Counted from the stretch's first letter, positions 7,389-14,465 are shown. The stretch: DNA of 51,390 bases from VGBV01 sp963813725 (GCA_963813725.1 CAWFAI010000002.1:1-51390), one strand, 5' to 3'. A program made the numbers and translations. The notes: a model not told the origin generated them from the sequence alone.

Positions 7389-7961
7389 CTAGGCCGCCAC
7401 CGGCTCGGCGACCGGGTCACGCGCGAGCGCGACCAGCACCGCGAGCTGGCGCTCGAGCTCGGCGGCCGCGGTGTGCTCGGCGAGCTCGGCATCGCCGAGC
7501 GCCTCGTGCGCCTGGCCGACGGGGAACTCGGCGTCGAGCACTTCGGCGCCGATGTGGCCCAGAACCTTGCGCAACTCGGCTTGGGCCCAGACCGCGCCGA
7601 AGAGGCCGGTCGAGGCGCCGATCACCATCACCGGCTTTCCCTTGAAGACGTTGTCGGGGAATGGCCGCGAAGCCCAGTCGATCGCGTTCTTCAGTCCGCC
7701 CGGGATTGACGCGTTGTACTCGGGGGTCGAGACGACGACTACGTCGGCCGAGGCGATCGCCTCGCGCAGCCGCTGCACCGGGGCCGGGGCGGGCTCGGTG
7801 TCCAGATCCTCGTCATAGAGAGGAAGGTCGCCGATCCCGACCAGCTCCAGGTCGGCTCCGGGCGGCAGCAGCTCGGCCGCCGCCCGGAGCAGGCGGGTGT
7901 TGTGGGAGTCGCTCCGAAGCGATCCGGAGATGCCAACCACCTTGACCCTGTCATGGCTCAT
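7389..7961 (-). CDS. NAD(P)H-dependent FMN reductase-like flavoprotein
   Basis: 190 residues with flavodoxin-like fold. VVGISGSLRSDSHNTRLL (8-25) is the phosphate-binding loop and STPEYNASIPGGLKNAIDW the second FMN-binding block, both typical of the chromate/quinone/azo reductase branch (ArsH/ChrR/SsuE superfamily). It follows the YceI gene with a 2-bp gap on the same strand and so belongs to that operon, opposite a MarR regulator. This suggests a role in detoxifying quinones or other electrophiles, but the substrate is inference. Confidence 0.9.
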   Translation of the reverse strand: MSHDRVKVVGISGSLRSDSHNTRLLRAAAELLPPGADLELVGIGDLPLYDEDLDTEPAPAPVQRLREAIASADVVVVSTPEYNASIPGGLKNAIDWASRPFPDNVFKGKPVMVIGASTGLFGAVWAQAELRKVLGHIGAEVLDAEFPVGQAHEALGDAELAEHTAAAELERQLAVLVALARDPVAEPVAA

Positions 7962-7963
7962 CG

Positions 7964-8518
7964 CTACGCGTCCTCCTGGCCGGCCTTGACCAGCTCCAGG
8001 TGGACGTTCAGGGTCACGTCCCAGTCGAGGACGTCCCCGCCGCTCGGCAGCTCCATCTGCCAGTCGAAGCCGAAGTCGCGGCGGTCGAACTTGGCCTCAA
8101 GCTCGAAGGCCAGACGCTCCGTGTCGGGTCCCTCGATCGGCTCCGTGAAGGTGCCGGTCGCGGTCACCTCCTTGGTGGTGCCGGCGATCTCCAGCCGGCC
8201 GACGACCTGCGCCCGGCCGTCCTCGCCAAGCTCGATCGTGTCCGAGTGGAAGCGGACCTCGGGGTGCTCGGCGGCGTCGAAGAATTCCTCGCCCAGCACG
8301 TGGGCGCGGAACTCCGCCGGCTCGCGGATCGAGATGGACTCGACCTTGGCGGCGCCTTCCAGCTCCAGCTCGGCGCCGGCGCGAAGGGTGGCGCTGACAT
8401 CGTCGAGGGTGCCCCGATAGGTGGAGATGCCGTTGTGGACGACCGAGAAACCGAAGACCGAGTGGATCGCATCCGCCTCGTAGGTCCCCTCGATCGCCTT
8501 GGTTGCTGTGACGCTCAT
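7964..8518 (-). CDS. YceI-family lipid-binding-like protein
   Basis: 184 residues from the ATG at 8518, which has AAAGGAG just upstream; a longer in-frame start at 8590 would lie inside the promoter and is rejected. The sequence begins TYEADAIHSVFGFSVVHNG and ends in the beta-barrel pattern FDRRDFGFDW typical of YceI, a lipocalin-like family that binds isoprenoid chains such as those of quinones. There is no signal peptide, so this copy is probably cytoplasmic. It is the first gene of an operon with an FMN reductase, divergent from a MarR-type regulator. Confidence 0.9.
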   Translation of the reverse strand: MSVTATKAIEGTYEADAIHSVFGFSVVHNGISTYRGTLDDVSATLRAGAELELEGAAKVESISIREPAEFRAHVLGEEFFDAAEHPEVRFHSDTIELGEDGRAQVVGRLEIAGTTKEVTATGTFTEPIEGPDTERLAFELEAKFDRRDFGFDWQMELPSGGDVLDWDVTLNVHLELVKAGQEDA

Positions 8519-8542
8519 CTTCTTGCTCCTTTCGACGTGAAC

Positions 8543-8612
8543 AGTGGTAGTAAACCTCTGTGGTACTGAACCAGAATTATAGTGTACCACTGTTGTTCAG
8601 AACCACTATTCT
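8543..8612. promoter_or_regulatory. Divergent YceI/MarR operator-promoter region
   Basis: The minus strand carries a perfect TATAAT -10 box (complement of ATTATA at 8576-8581) for the YceI operon. Around it are GTGGTA half-sites at 8544-8549 and 8560-8565 and inverted partners TACCAC at 8585-8590 and AACCAC at 8601-8606. GTGGTACTGAAC (8560-8571) and GTTCAGAACCAC (8595-8606) form an 11/12 inverted repeat spanning the -10 box. The low G+C of this segment stands out locally. MarR regulators usually repress from such sites and control themselves as well. Confidence 0.7.
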
Positions 8613-8623
8613 TTGGGGAGCAG

Positions 8624-9119
8624 ATGAGCACACCGGCCACACCCGCCACCCCTCCGCGCACCGACGTCGAACGGCTCCCTTACGGGGTGCTGCTGGCCCG
8701 GCTGGGCCAGGAGGCGATGGCGCGCTTCCGCAAGGCCCTGCGTCCCCTGGACCTGAGCGCGCAGCACTACGTCGTGCTGAAGCAGCTGGAGGCCTTCGGC
8801 GCCTCCTCGCAGGCGACGCTGGCCGAGGCGCTCGGCTTGGACTACAGCAACCTGGCCACGGTCACCGCCGAGCTCAGCGACCGCGGCCTGATCGAGCGCT
8901 ACCGGCACGAGAGCGACCGCCGCCGCTACGTGGTCGAGCTCAGCGAGGCCGGCACCGAGCTGATCGCGCAAGCGGATGCGGCCGTCGCCGAGGGAGAGGA
9001 GGGGATGGTGCGCACCCTCTCCGAGGAGGAGCGCGAGCGGTTCTGGCTGTTGCTGCGCGAGGTCGGAGACGCCGCCCAGCTCTGCCCCAACACGCCCGCT
9101 GCCCGATCAGGCGCCCTGA
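8624..9119 (+). CDS. MarR-family transcriptional regulator (natural stop unclear)
   Basis: ATG 8624 with GGGGAG upstream. Residues of about 20-150 form a MarR winged helix: LSAQHYVVLKQL, the recognition-helix region ATLAEALGLDYSNLATVTAEL, and the wing DRGLIERYRHESDRRRYVVEL. The frame then stays open to 9847, reading straight through the HdeD-like gene, which is in another frame. A 1-base shift near 9095-9105 would give a stop at 9117-9119 and a normal length of about 165 residues, so that end is given here as the likely one. It divergently faces the YceI/FMN-reductase operon that it probably represses. Confidence 0.8.
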
Positions 9120-9209
9120 GCGGCGACAGCTCGTTCCGGCCTTTCGCGTTCCTATGCTTCGAGGGGTCGGCGCAGACCGCGCCGTTGACCTCGATCACAG
9201 GAGGAAGAG

Positions 9210-9806
9210 ATGGCCGCAGCGTCGGGCAGCACGGCGCCCGCGAGCGAGCCGACCCAGGCCGAGCGCGAGGCGATCAAGGGGTTCACCAGGTTCTGGTGGC
9301 TGTGGCTCGTGTTCGGGCTGGTCTGGATCGCCGCCTCGGTCGTGATCCTTCAGTTCGACCAGGCTTCGATCACGACGGTGGGGGTCATCGTGGGGATCAT
9401 GTTCCTCGGGGCCGCGGTGCAGAACTTCGCCCTCGCCGGGATGGCCGAGCACGGCAAGTGGCTGTTCGCGATCTTCGGCGCGCTCTTCCTGGGCGCCGCG
9501 GTGCTGGCGTTCATCAGCCCGGAGAACACCTTCGCGGCCCTCGCAGACATCCTCGGGTTCCTGTTCCTGTTGGTCGGGATCTTCTGGATCATCGAGGCGT
9601 TCGCCGGCCGCGCGGTCAACGAGCTCTGGTGGCTGGGGCTGATCGGCGGCGTCCTGATGGTGATCCTGGCCTTCTACACCGGCGGCCAGTTCTTCATCGA
9701 GAAGGCCTACGTGCTGCTGGTCTTCGCCGGGATCTGGGCGTTGATGGAGGGCGTGATCAACATCGTGCGCGCCTTCCAGATCCGCGCGATGGGGCGCCTG
9801 GTCTGA
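9210..9806 (+). CDS. HdeD-like (DUF308) membrane protein
   Basis: 198 residues after a strong AGGAGGAAGAG ribosome binding site. A polar N-terminus of about 25 residues is followed by six hydrophobic spans arranged as three helical hairpins, the DUF308/HdeD pattern (for example FRFWWLWLVFGLVWIAASV-like first span and GLIGGVLMVILAFYTGG). In enterobacteria HdeD helps acid resistance; in actinobacteria the role is not established. The coding frame is overlapped entirely by the unterminated MarR frame, but its codon use and membrane pattern show that it is the real gene. Confidence 0.88.
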   Translation: MAAASGSTAPASEPTQAEREAIKGFTRFWWLWLVFGLVWIAASVVILQFDQASITTVGVIVGIMFLGAAVQNFALAGMAEHGKWLFAIFGALFLGAAVLAFISPENTFAALADILGFLFLLVGIFWIIEAFAGRAVNELWWLGLIGGVLMVILAFYTGGQFFIEKAYVLLVFAGIWALMEGVINIVRAFQIRAMGRLV

Positions 9807-9814
9807 GCCTGGAC

Positions 9815-9842
9815 GGGCGCCACCTCGGCCGCGGTGGCGCCC
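9815..9842. terminator. Hairpin terminator after the HdeD-like gene
   Basis: A perfect 10-bp stem GGGCGCCACC (9815-9824) / GGTGGCGCCC (9833-9842) with loop TCGGCCGC starts 9 bp after the stop codon. There is no T-tract, as is common for terminators in high-G+C actinobacteria. Confidence 0.65.
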
Positions 9843-9892
9843 GCTAAGGTCCCCGCTGGGCGGGGGCGATGACGCCCGTGAAGGAATGACGC

Positions 9893-10987
9893 ATGCACGC
9901 ACGCCTGAGCTCGGTTCGTAGCTTCTTCGCCCCCGGGCCCGACCCGTACGCGGGGGCCGACATGGAGAACACCCAGCGCCTGGGGTCGGTCCTGTGGGGG
10001 CTGTTCACGGCGCTGATCGCCGTGCTGTGGGTCCCGAGCCCGCCGAACGAGGCGATCGGCGACGCGGGCTGGCTTGTGGCCGCGGCGATCCTGGTCGCTT
10101 CGGCCTGCATGGTCAGCGGGCTGCGGCGGGGCTTGCTGATCAACACGTGGGACAGGATGCTGGCCGTCTCCTATCTCGCCATGCTCGCGATCGCGGTCCT
10201 GCAGTGGCTGGCGGGAGGGATCGGCTCACCGTACGAGCGCCTCAGCCTGCTGCCGATCCTGTTCGTGGCGATGCTGCAGCCTCCCCGCAAGATCGCCGCC
10301 TTCATGGGCTTCGTGGCCCTGGTCCTGGCCGTGCCCTTCGTCTATGACGGCTGGAACTCCGACGCGGCCGGGGCGACCTTCGCCACCTTCGTGATCTGGT
10401 CGGCCCTGGCCGGGATCGGGAGCGTGCTGATGGCGGGCGTTCGCGCGCAGCGCCTGACGCTCTCAGCCGAGGAGGCCAAGGCGCGCGAGGAGGCCCGCGT
10501 GGACAAGCTCACCGGGCTCCGCAACCGGCGTGCCTTCGACGAGGCGCTGGAGCAGGAGGTCGAGCGGGCCCGCCGCCACGGCACCCCGCTGACCGTGGCG
10601 ATGGCGGACGTCCAGGACTTCAAGCAGATCAACGACAGCTTCGGCCACGCCGAAGGCGACCGCTGCCTGCGTGAGGTCGCCGATGCGATCGGCGGCTCGG
10701 TTCGCCGGCCCGACTTCTGTTTCCGCTGGGGCGGGGACGAGTTCGCGGTGATCCTGACGGCGACGAGCGCCTCCGAGGCCACCAGGCTGGGTGCCCGGCT
10801 GAAGGGCGAGGTCTACACCCGCTGCCGCCGGCCAGATGACGAGCCGATGGAGATCACTTTCGCCGTCGCCGAGCTGGGCGAGGAGATGCCCGCGGCCGAG
10901 CTGGGCGAGATGGCGGGCTTGGCATTGACCTCGGCCAAGGCCCAGACCAAGGACCCACTCGAGGACTTCGAGAACCCGGGCTTCTGA
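9893..10987 (+). CDS. Membrane-bound diguanylate cyclase (GGDEF)
   Basis: 364 residues: about six membrane spans in residues 30-185, a short linker rich in charged residues, and a GGDEF domain from DKLTGLRNRRAFDEAL. The active site is canonical (RWGGDEFAVIL), so the enzyme should make cyclic di-GMP from two GTP. RRPD five residues before GGDEF fits the RxxD inhibitory I-site, implying product feedback. The membrane part resembles no sensor domain that I can name. ATG 9893 was taken as start; ATG 9963 is possible and would drop the polar N-terminus. Confidence 0.93.
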   Translation: MHARLSSVRSFFAPGPDPYAGADMENTQRLGSVLWGLFTALIAVLWVPSPPNEAIGDAGWLVAAAILVASACMVSGLRRGLLINTWDRMLAVSYLAMLAIAVLQWLAGGIGSPYERLSLLPILFVAMLQPPRKIAAFMGFVALVLAVPFVYDGWNSDAAGATFATFVIWSALAGIGSVLMAGVRAQRLTLSAEEAKAREEARVDKLTGLRNRRAFDEALEQEVERARRHGTPLTVAMADVQDFKQINDSFGHAEGDRCLREVADAIGGSVRRPDFCFRWGGDEFAVILTATSASEATRLGARLKGEVYTRCRRPDDEPMEITFAVAELGEEMPAAELGEMAGLALTSAKAQTKDPLEDFENPGF

Positions 10988-11014
10988 GGACCGCCCCTCG
11001 GTACCTTTGATTGC

Positions 11015-11497
11015 ATGCGGTCAGCCCACACCGACAGGGAACCGGCCCCCGGATTTCGCTCGCTGCTGCGCCCGCTGGTGGCCTTGAGGAAGCTGTCTCT
11101 CGACAGGCGGCTGCTGGCCGGGGAGCCGCCATCGGAGAGCGCGGAGCTGGCCCTGCGGCGCGCCCGGCTGCTGGACCCCGAGAACCTGCGGCGCCTGGCC
11201 GACAGGCTTGAGCGCGTGGTGGAAGAGGCGTGGAGGCCGGCGCGGCTCGGCCGGCGCTCGACGCGGGTCCCGCTGCGCCGCCACGAGATCCGCCGGAATC
11301 GCTCGGTGCTGCTGGCTTTGGCGCGCGAGCTGCGCGAGCAAGCGGACCCCGAGCTGCGCGGGGTGATCCTGGTGGAACATCTGCTGACCGACGGCCGCTC
11401 CCCGCTGTACGCCGGGGAGCTGCTGACCGGCGAGGACGAGCGGCCCTCGATCGAGATCGCGGCGCGCCAGGCCCGCACCGCCTTGACGCTTCACTAG
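11015..11497 (+). CDS. Hypothetical protein, Arg/Leu-rich helical
   Basis: 160 residues, rich in Arg, Leu, Glu and Ala, predicted mostly alpha-helical; no membrane span, signal or known motif. A charged central region (RRARLLDPENLRRLADRLER) looks like paired helices, and the C-terminal third contains ILVEHLLTDGRSPLYAGELL. It starts 27 bp after the diguanylate cyclase and ends 8 bp before the isochorismatase gene, so it may be co-transcribed with them. G+C is high at third positions and in-frame, supporting a real gene. I do not recognise the family. Confidence 0.65.
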   Translation: MRSAHTDREPAPGFRSLLRPLVALRKLSLDRRLLAGEPPSESAELALRRARLLDPENLRRLADRLERVVEEAWRPARLGRRSTRVPLRRHEIRRNRSVLLALARELREQADPELRGVILVEHLLTDGRSPLYAGELLTGEDERPSIEIAARQARTALTLH

Positions 11498-11505
11498 CGG
11501 CTGCC

Positions 11506-12036
11506 ATGTCCCGCGGCCTGCTCATCGTCGACATCCAGCGCGACTACTTCCCCGGCGGCGAGCACCCGCTGGTCGAGCCTGAGGCCGCGGCCGAGGCGGC
11601 GAGCCGGGTGCTGGCGTCATTTCGCGAGGCCGGCGACCCCGTGGTGCACCTGAAGCACGTCTGGGACGAGCCCGAGGCGACCTACCTGCGCCCGGGAACC
11701 GACGGCGTCGAGATCCACCCGGCCGTCGAGCCGGCCGACGGCGAGACGGTGATCGAGAAGGAGGAGCCGAACGGCTTCGTCGGCACCGAGCTCGAGGACG
11801 AGCTGCGCTCGCGGCAGGTCGAGCAGCTCGTGGTCGTCGGGATGGAGAGCAGCATGTGCGTGGACTCCACGGTCCGCGCGGCAGCCGAGCGGGGCTTCGA
11901 GGTGACGGTCGTGCACGACGCCTGCGCGACCTCGGACCTGGAGTTCGAGGGCACCCGCGTGCCCGGCGCGAGCGTCCACGCCTCCTTCATGGCCGCGCTG
12001 GGCGAGGGCTACGCCGAGTTGGTCAGCGCCGAGTAG
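11506..12036 (+). CDS. Isochorismatase-family cysteine hydrolase
   Basis: 176 residues. LLIVDIQRDYFPGG provides the catalytic Asp9, VIEKEEPNGF the Lys85, and GMESSMCVDSTV the nucleophilic Cys118, which is the complete triad of this family. Members hydrolyse isochorismate, nicotinamide or other amides; the closest overall pattern is the YecD/nicotinamidase-like branch, but the substrate is unknown. The last two codons and stop (GCC GAG TAG) fall inside a repeated sequence shared with 12885 onward, so the 3' end of the gene coincides with a recombination junction. Confidence 0.9.
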   Translation: MSRGLLIVDIQRDYFPGGEHPLVEPEAAAEAASRVLASFREAGDPVVHLKHVWDEPEATYLRPGTDGVEIHPAVEPADGETVIEKEEPNGFVGTELEDELRSRQVEQLVVVGMESSMCVDSTVRAAAERGFEVTVVHDACATSDLEFEGTRVPGASVHASFMAALGEGYAELVSAE

Positions 12037-12097
12037 GAGCTATGGAACGGCCAGAACGCCTGTGGCCTACTCCGACAGCCCGGCGGCTTCGAGGGCC
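12031..12097. repeat. Direct repeat, copy A, with NTF2-like gene tail
   Basis: The first 28 bp (12031-12058) recur exactly at 12885-12912, and similarity continues for about 67 bp. Read on the minus strand, the right half encodes ALEAAGLSE-stop, the usual C-terminus of the NTF2-like proteins of this region; nothing of the rest of that gene remains. A third, decayed copy (CCTAGCTGAG, then CAGAACGCCTGTGGCCT) lies at about 12287-12331. Confidence 0.75.
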
Positions 12098-12153
12098 AAT
12101 ACGGGGTCTAAGCTCGCCTGAGCGTCGTTCACAAACGTAGGAGGTCGAGGCGA

Positions 12154-12291
12154 ATGATCGTGCAGGTCGTCAAGTACAAGATCGGCCTCTCTGACGACGA
12201 GGTCGCCAAGACCTTCGCCCAGCGAGCGCCGCAGTATGAGGCACTCCCAGGACGACGGCAGAAGCTCTACATCCGGGAGCCCGAGACCTAG
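12154..12291 (+). pseudogene. Truncated small alpha/beta-barrel monooxygenase-like ORF
   Basis: A 45-codon frame starts at ATG 12154 after AGGAGGTCGAGG. It reads MIVQVVKYKIGLSDDEVAK and ends KLYIREPET-stop. This looks like the first half of a dimeric ferredoxin-like fold protein of the YdhR/antibiotic-monooxygenase kind (usually about 100 residues); the rest is missing. The stop codon lies within ACCTAGCTGAG, which also occurs at 12878-12887 next to repeat copy B, so the gene seems to have been cut at the repeat. The family assignment is tentative. Confidence 0.45.
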
Positions 12292-12448
12292 CTGAGGATG
12301 GATGACCCGAAGGGCAGAACGCCTGTGGCCTGAGTGCCTCGAAAGTCGCGGACGGGTGGATCAAGCAGTGCCCGGCCTTCCACCCATTCACAGATAAACG
12401 GGAGGGACTCGCTCTGCCGGTGATCGAGGTCGCGGCGTGACCGCGCAG
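12292..12448. other. Intergenic remnant DNA
   Basis: No intact gene. After the decayed repeat copy (to about 12331) a short plus-strand frame reads GWIKQCPAFHPFTDKREG and stops at 12440. It resembles the C-terminal end of an unidentified protein without a start. The minus strand offers only frames that run into the NTF2-like gene. Confidence 0.4.
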
Positions 12449-12847
12449 CTACGCCGACAGCCCGGCGGCTTCGAGGGCTTCGTCCGGTTCGTGGAACCAG
12501 GCGTACCGCACGACCCTGCCGTCGCGGACCGTCCACAAGGCCGATTCCCGACCCTCAACTTCGACCCCGCTCTCCCGCCCGAGTCCCCGGTAGCGCAGCA
12601 CGACCGCGACCTGATCATCCACCGCTCTGAACACCTCCGGCTCCATCTGCCAGGTCTCCCATCCTTCGAAGAGCGTTTCAACCGCAAGCCTGAACGCAGC
12701 GATGCCGCGTCGGGTTCCGGGTTCCACCGCCCCGTCGGGATTGACGTACTCGATCTCCGGGTCCATGAGGTCGGTTGGTCGAGGGAACTCGTCACGGGAC
12801 CACGCGGCATAGAAGCGCCGCACCACCTCGACGTTCTCCTCCGACAT
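12449..12847 (-). CDS. NTF2-like (SnoaL-type) protein
   Basis: 132 residues from the ATG at 12847 (MSEENVEVVRRFYAAW) to GLSA-stop. The pattern DLMDPEIEYVNPDG, RRGIAAFRLAVETLFEGW and a final beta-sheet ending DEALEAAGLSA is that of the NTF2/SnoaL cone fold. Related proteins act as small-molecule isomerases, hydrolases or binding proteins; no function can be given. It is the only intact copy of an eroded cluster: remnants of at least three relatives lie at 12067-12097, 12923-13430 and 13441-13625. The frame stays open upstream to 13360 because the preceding copy lost its stop. Confidence 0.88.
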   Translation of the reverse strand: MSEENVEVVRRFYAAWSRDEFPRPTDLMDPEIEYVNPDGAVEPGTRRGIAAFRLAVETLFEGWETWQMEPEVFRAVDDQVAVVLRYRGLGRESGVEVEGRESALWTVRDGRVVRYAWFHEPDEALEAAGLSA

Positions 12848-12884
12848 CGCCCACGCAGTATCTCGCTCTGGCCGTGACCTAGCT

Positions 12885-12951
12885 GAGTAGGAGCTATGGA
12901 ACGGCCAGAACGTCCTTTGCCTCTCCGACAGCCCGGCGGCTGCGAGGGCCT
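12885..12951. repeat. Direct repeat, copy B
   Basis: Shares 28 identical bases (12885-12912) with copy A at 12031 and then diverges mildly around CGTCCTTTGCCTC. As in copy A it abuts the 3' end of an NTF2-like coding segment on the minus strand (GLSE), but here the stop codon has been lost and the frame reads on into the next NTF2-like gene. Confidence 0.75.
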
Positions 12952-13117
12952 CGTCCTCGATCCCGTAGTTGGAGGACGAAACGATCTTCCCGTTTCGCCA
13001 TCTGGTGACCTGCCAAACAGTCTGCTCGATGCTCGCGTCGCTCCCTATGCCGTGTCCGCGAACGCGGTACTGCGTAACGGTGACGTCCCGTTGGACGAGA
13101 GCGGCGAGATAAAGGTG
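12923..13117 (-). pseudogene. C-terminal part of a broken NTF2-like gene
   Basis: The minus strand reads HLYLAALVQRDVTVTQYRV...EQTVWQVTRWRNGKIVSSS...DEALAAAGLSE, the last third of an NTF2-like protein. It is cut off upstream by a plus-strand DHFR-family fragment (13113-13351), and the matching N-terminal piece is on the other side of that fragment. The stop codon is missing. Confidence 0.7.
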
Positions 13118-13351
13118 TCGCATACGTCCTACGACTACACCCGGCCGTACTGGGACCAGATCGGGGCGACACTCGTCGGCCGCCACGTCTTCGACATGAC
13201 GGACGGCTGGGGCGGGAAGCCTCCGAGCGGGATCGACCACGTGGTCGTCGTGACGCACCGGCCGGAGCCCGAGGGCTGAGACCCCGAGACGCCGTTTCAC
13301 TTCGTCGACGGCGTCGAGGCAGCCGTGGCGAAGTCGCAGGAGCTTGCGAGG
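13113..13351 (+). pseudogene. Dihydrofolate reductase-family (RibD C-terminal-like) fragment
   Basis: The plus strand encodes YDYTRPYWDQIGATLVGRHV, FDMTDGWGGKPPSG and DHVVVVTHRPEPEG, the central part of a bacterial DHFR/RibD-C family protein. A TGA at 13277-13279 interrupts it; the same frame continues DPETPFHFVDGVEAAVAKSQ to a second stop at 13351. Both ends of the normal protein (about 180-200 residues) are missing. It lies in opposite orientation inside a broken NTF2-like gene. Confidence 0.65.
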
Positions 13352-13430
13352 TGACCGCATGGTCGAGGTCGCGCTGCGTGAGCGCGCGTCGTGTTGCTTC
13401 GTCGACGAGCTCTACGTTCTCCTCCGACAT
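13352..13430 (-). pseudogene. N-terminal part of a broken NTF2-like gene
   Basis: From the ATG at 13430 the minus strand reads MSEENVELVDEATRRALTQR and DLDHAV, clearly the start of an NTF2-like paralogue of the gene at 12847. It then enters the inverted DHFR-family fragment. The remainder of the gene resumes at 13117 in a different frame. Confidence 0.65.
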
Positions 13431-13440
13431 CGCCTACGCA

Positions 13441-13625
13441 GATATCCCGGCGGCTTCGAGGGCACGGGCTTTCATCGAGTACTCGTGCGAACCTCGCGAA
13501 CGCGCCGTCCTTGACGGCGAACACCCAGTAGACCGTCATCGCGAGCTGTGCTCGGGTGCCTTTGACGCGCCCAGGCGCAGCGCCGGTGAGCACCACCTCG
13601 TCCCCGGCATCGAGATCTTCGCTGA
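13441..13625 (-). pseudogene. C-terminal remnant of a third NTF2-like gene
   Basis: The minus strand encodes DLDAGDEVVLTG, RVKGTRAQLAMTVYWVFAVK and DGAFARFARVLDE, then in the next frame ALEAAGISA-stop: the C-terminal sheet of an NTF2-like protein with one frameshift near 13480. It is fused in frame to the N-terminal two thirds of a GAP-family membrane protein (13626-14127). Confidence 0.65.
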
Positions 13626-14164
13626 TCGGGATGGCGAACCAGATCGCGTCGAAGATCAAAACGTTGACCGCCCCCACAGCCAACCCTGGGCCGGCTTCCG
13701 AGATGGCGTTCAGCCCCAGCAGGTAGAAGAGGCCCGGCAGATGGGTCGCAACGCCCGCGCCCGCAGCGACCGCAAGGGTGGGGTCCCGAAGCGCTCGGGA
13801 AACCCTGGACTGTCCCGTTGAGCGCCCGGGGGAGGGGGTTTCAATCCTCCCTGTGGCGATGCCTGCCGCGAACCCGGCGGCGGCGGCCCCCAGGCCCAGG
13901 CTTACCACCGAATTCGCCGTCGAGGATCCGGTCTCGACCTTGACTCCATGGAGCACCCCGACGACGAGGATTCCCACCGCGAAGCTCCAAGCGAATCCGA
14001 CCGCGATGAACGCGACCAGAAGCCGCCGCGGCCTTGTGGTGGACAGCAACGCGAACACAGCGGCGACGCCGGTCGGGCGCAGCGCGTTCACGATTGCCAG
14101 CAGGATCGACTCGGGACTCACCGGCACGCAGCTGCGGGCGGGCTAGGCGACCCGCGGCGCCGGC

Positions 14165-14380
14165 TCAGCCCTGCCCGCCGCCGTCCTCGCCCTTCCCCTC
14201 GTCTTCGGCATCGCCTTCGTACTCCCCGTCGCCGTCACCCAGGAACAGATCCGCGTCCTCGACGTCGGTGTCGAGCGGATCGGCGTCGGGCTCGATCATC
14301 TCGTCGTCGTCGGGCGGGTTGTCGGCCTGAGCCTCACCGAGGCTCGCCTCGCCGAAGTGCTCGCGGTCGGAACCGTCCAT
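14165..14380 (-). CDS. Small highly acidic protein
   Basis: 71 residues, of which about 30 are Asp or Glu and almost none basic (MDGSDREHFGEASLGEAQAD at the start, then long Asp/Glu runs such as PPDDDEMIEPDADPLDTDVE). It is surely disordered in isolation. Codon third positions are G+C rich in this frame and the opposite strand offers no gene, supporting reality. The gene lies between the GAP remnant and nrdJ on the same strand. No family is recognised; a role as a nucleic-acid mimic or metal-binding protein would be speculation. Confidence 0.6.
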   Translation of the reverse strand: MDGSDREHFGEASLGEAQADNPPDDDEMIEPDADPLDTDVEDADLFLGDGDGEYEGDAEDEGKGEDGGGQG

Positions 14381-14465
14381 GGGCCGACATTACTCCGACC
14401 GGCCCGGCGAATGGCGACTTATTCGGCTCTGGGCCGAAGAAGTCGACACTCGTGGCCGGGGAGGC

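Larger units (their letters stand above)
13297..14127 (-). pseudogene. Chimeric ORF: truncated GAP-family membrane protein fused to NTF2 remnant
   Basis: Residues 1-167 (from a GTG at 14127) are a GAP-family (Sap, sulfolipid-1-addressing-like) protein with LLAIVNALRPTGVAAVFALL, three or four more spans, and the family segment AVNVLIFDAIWFAIP. The final spans of the usual 220-240-residue protein are absent. At about 13626 the frame continues without interruption into an NTF2-like C-terminus and then antisense sequence. The 276-codon ORF is therefore a recombination product. GAP proteins are LysE-like transporters of unknown substrate; this copy is probably inactive, since its last transmembrane helices are gone. 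Confidence 0.7.

Noticed and set aside
7964..8590. A longer YceI protein starting at 8590
   Set aside because: The extra residues would be encoded by the promoter and operator region, and ATG 8518 has a strong ribosome binding site.
12031..12071. The GAGTA/TACTC-flanked repeat as an integron attC-like site
   Set aside because: The stem is not conserved in copy B, there is no integrase gene and no conserved core site.
12154..12291. A genuine full-length 45-residue small protein
   Set aside because: The N-terminus resembles a known larger fold and the stop falls in repeated sequence, so truncation is the better reading, though not certain.
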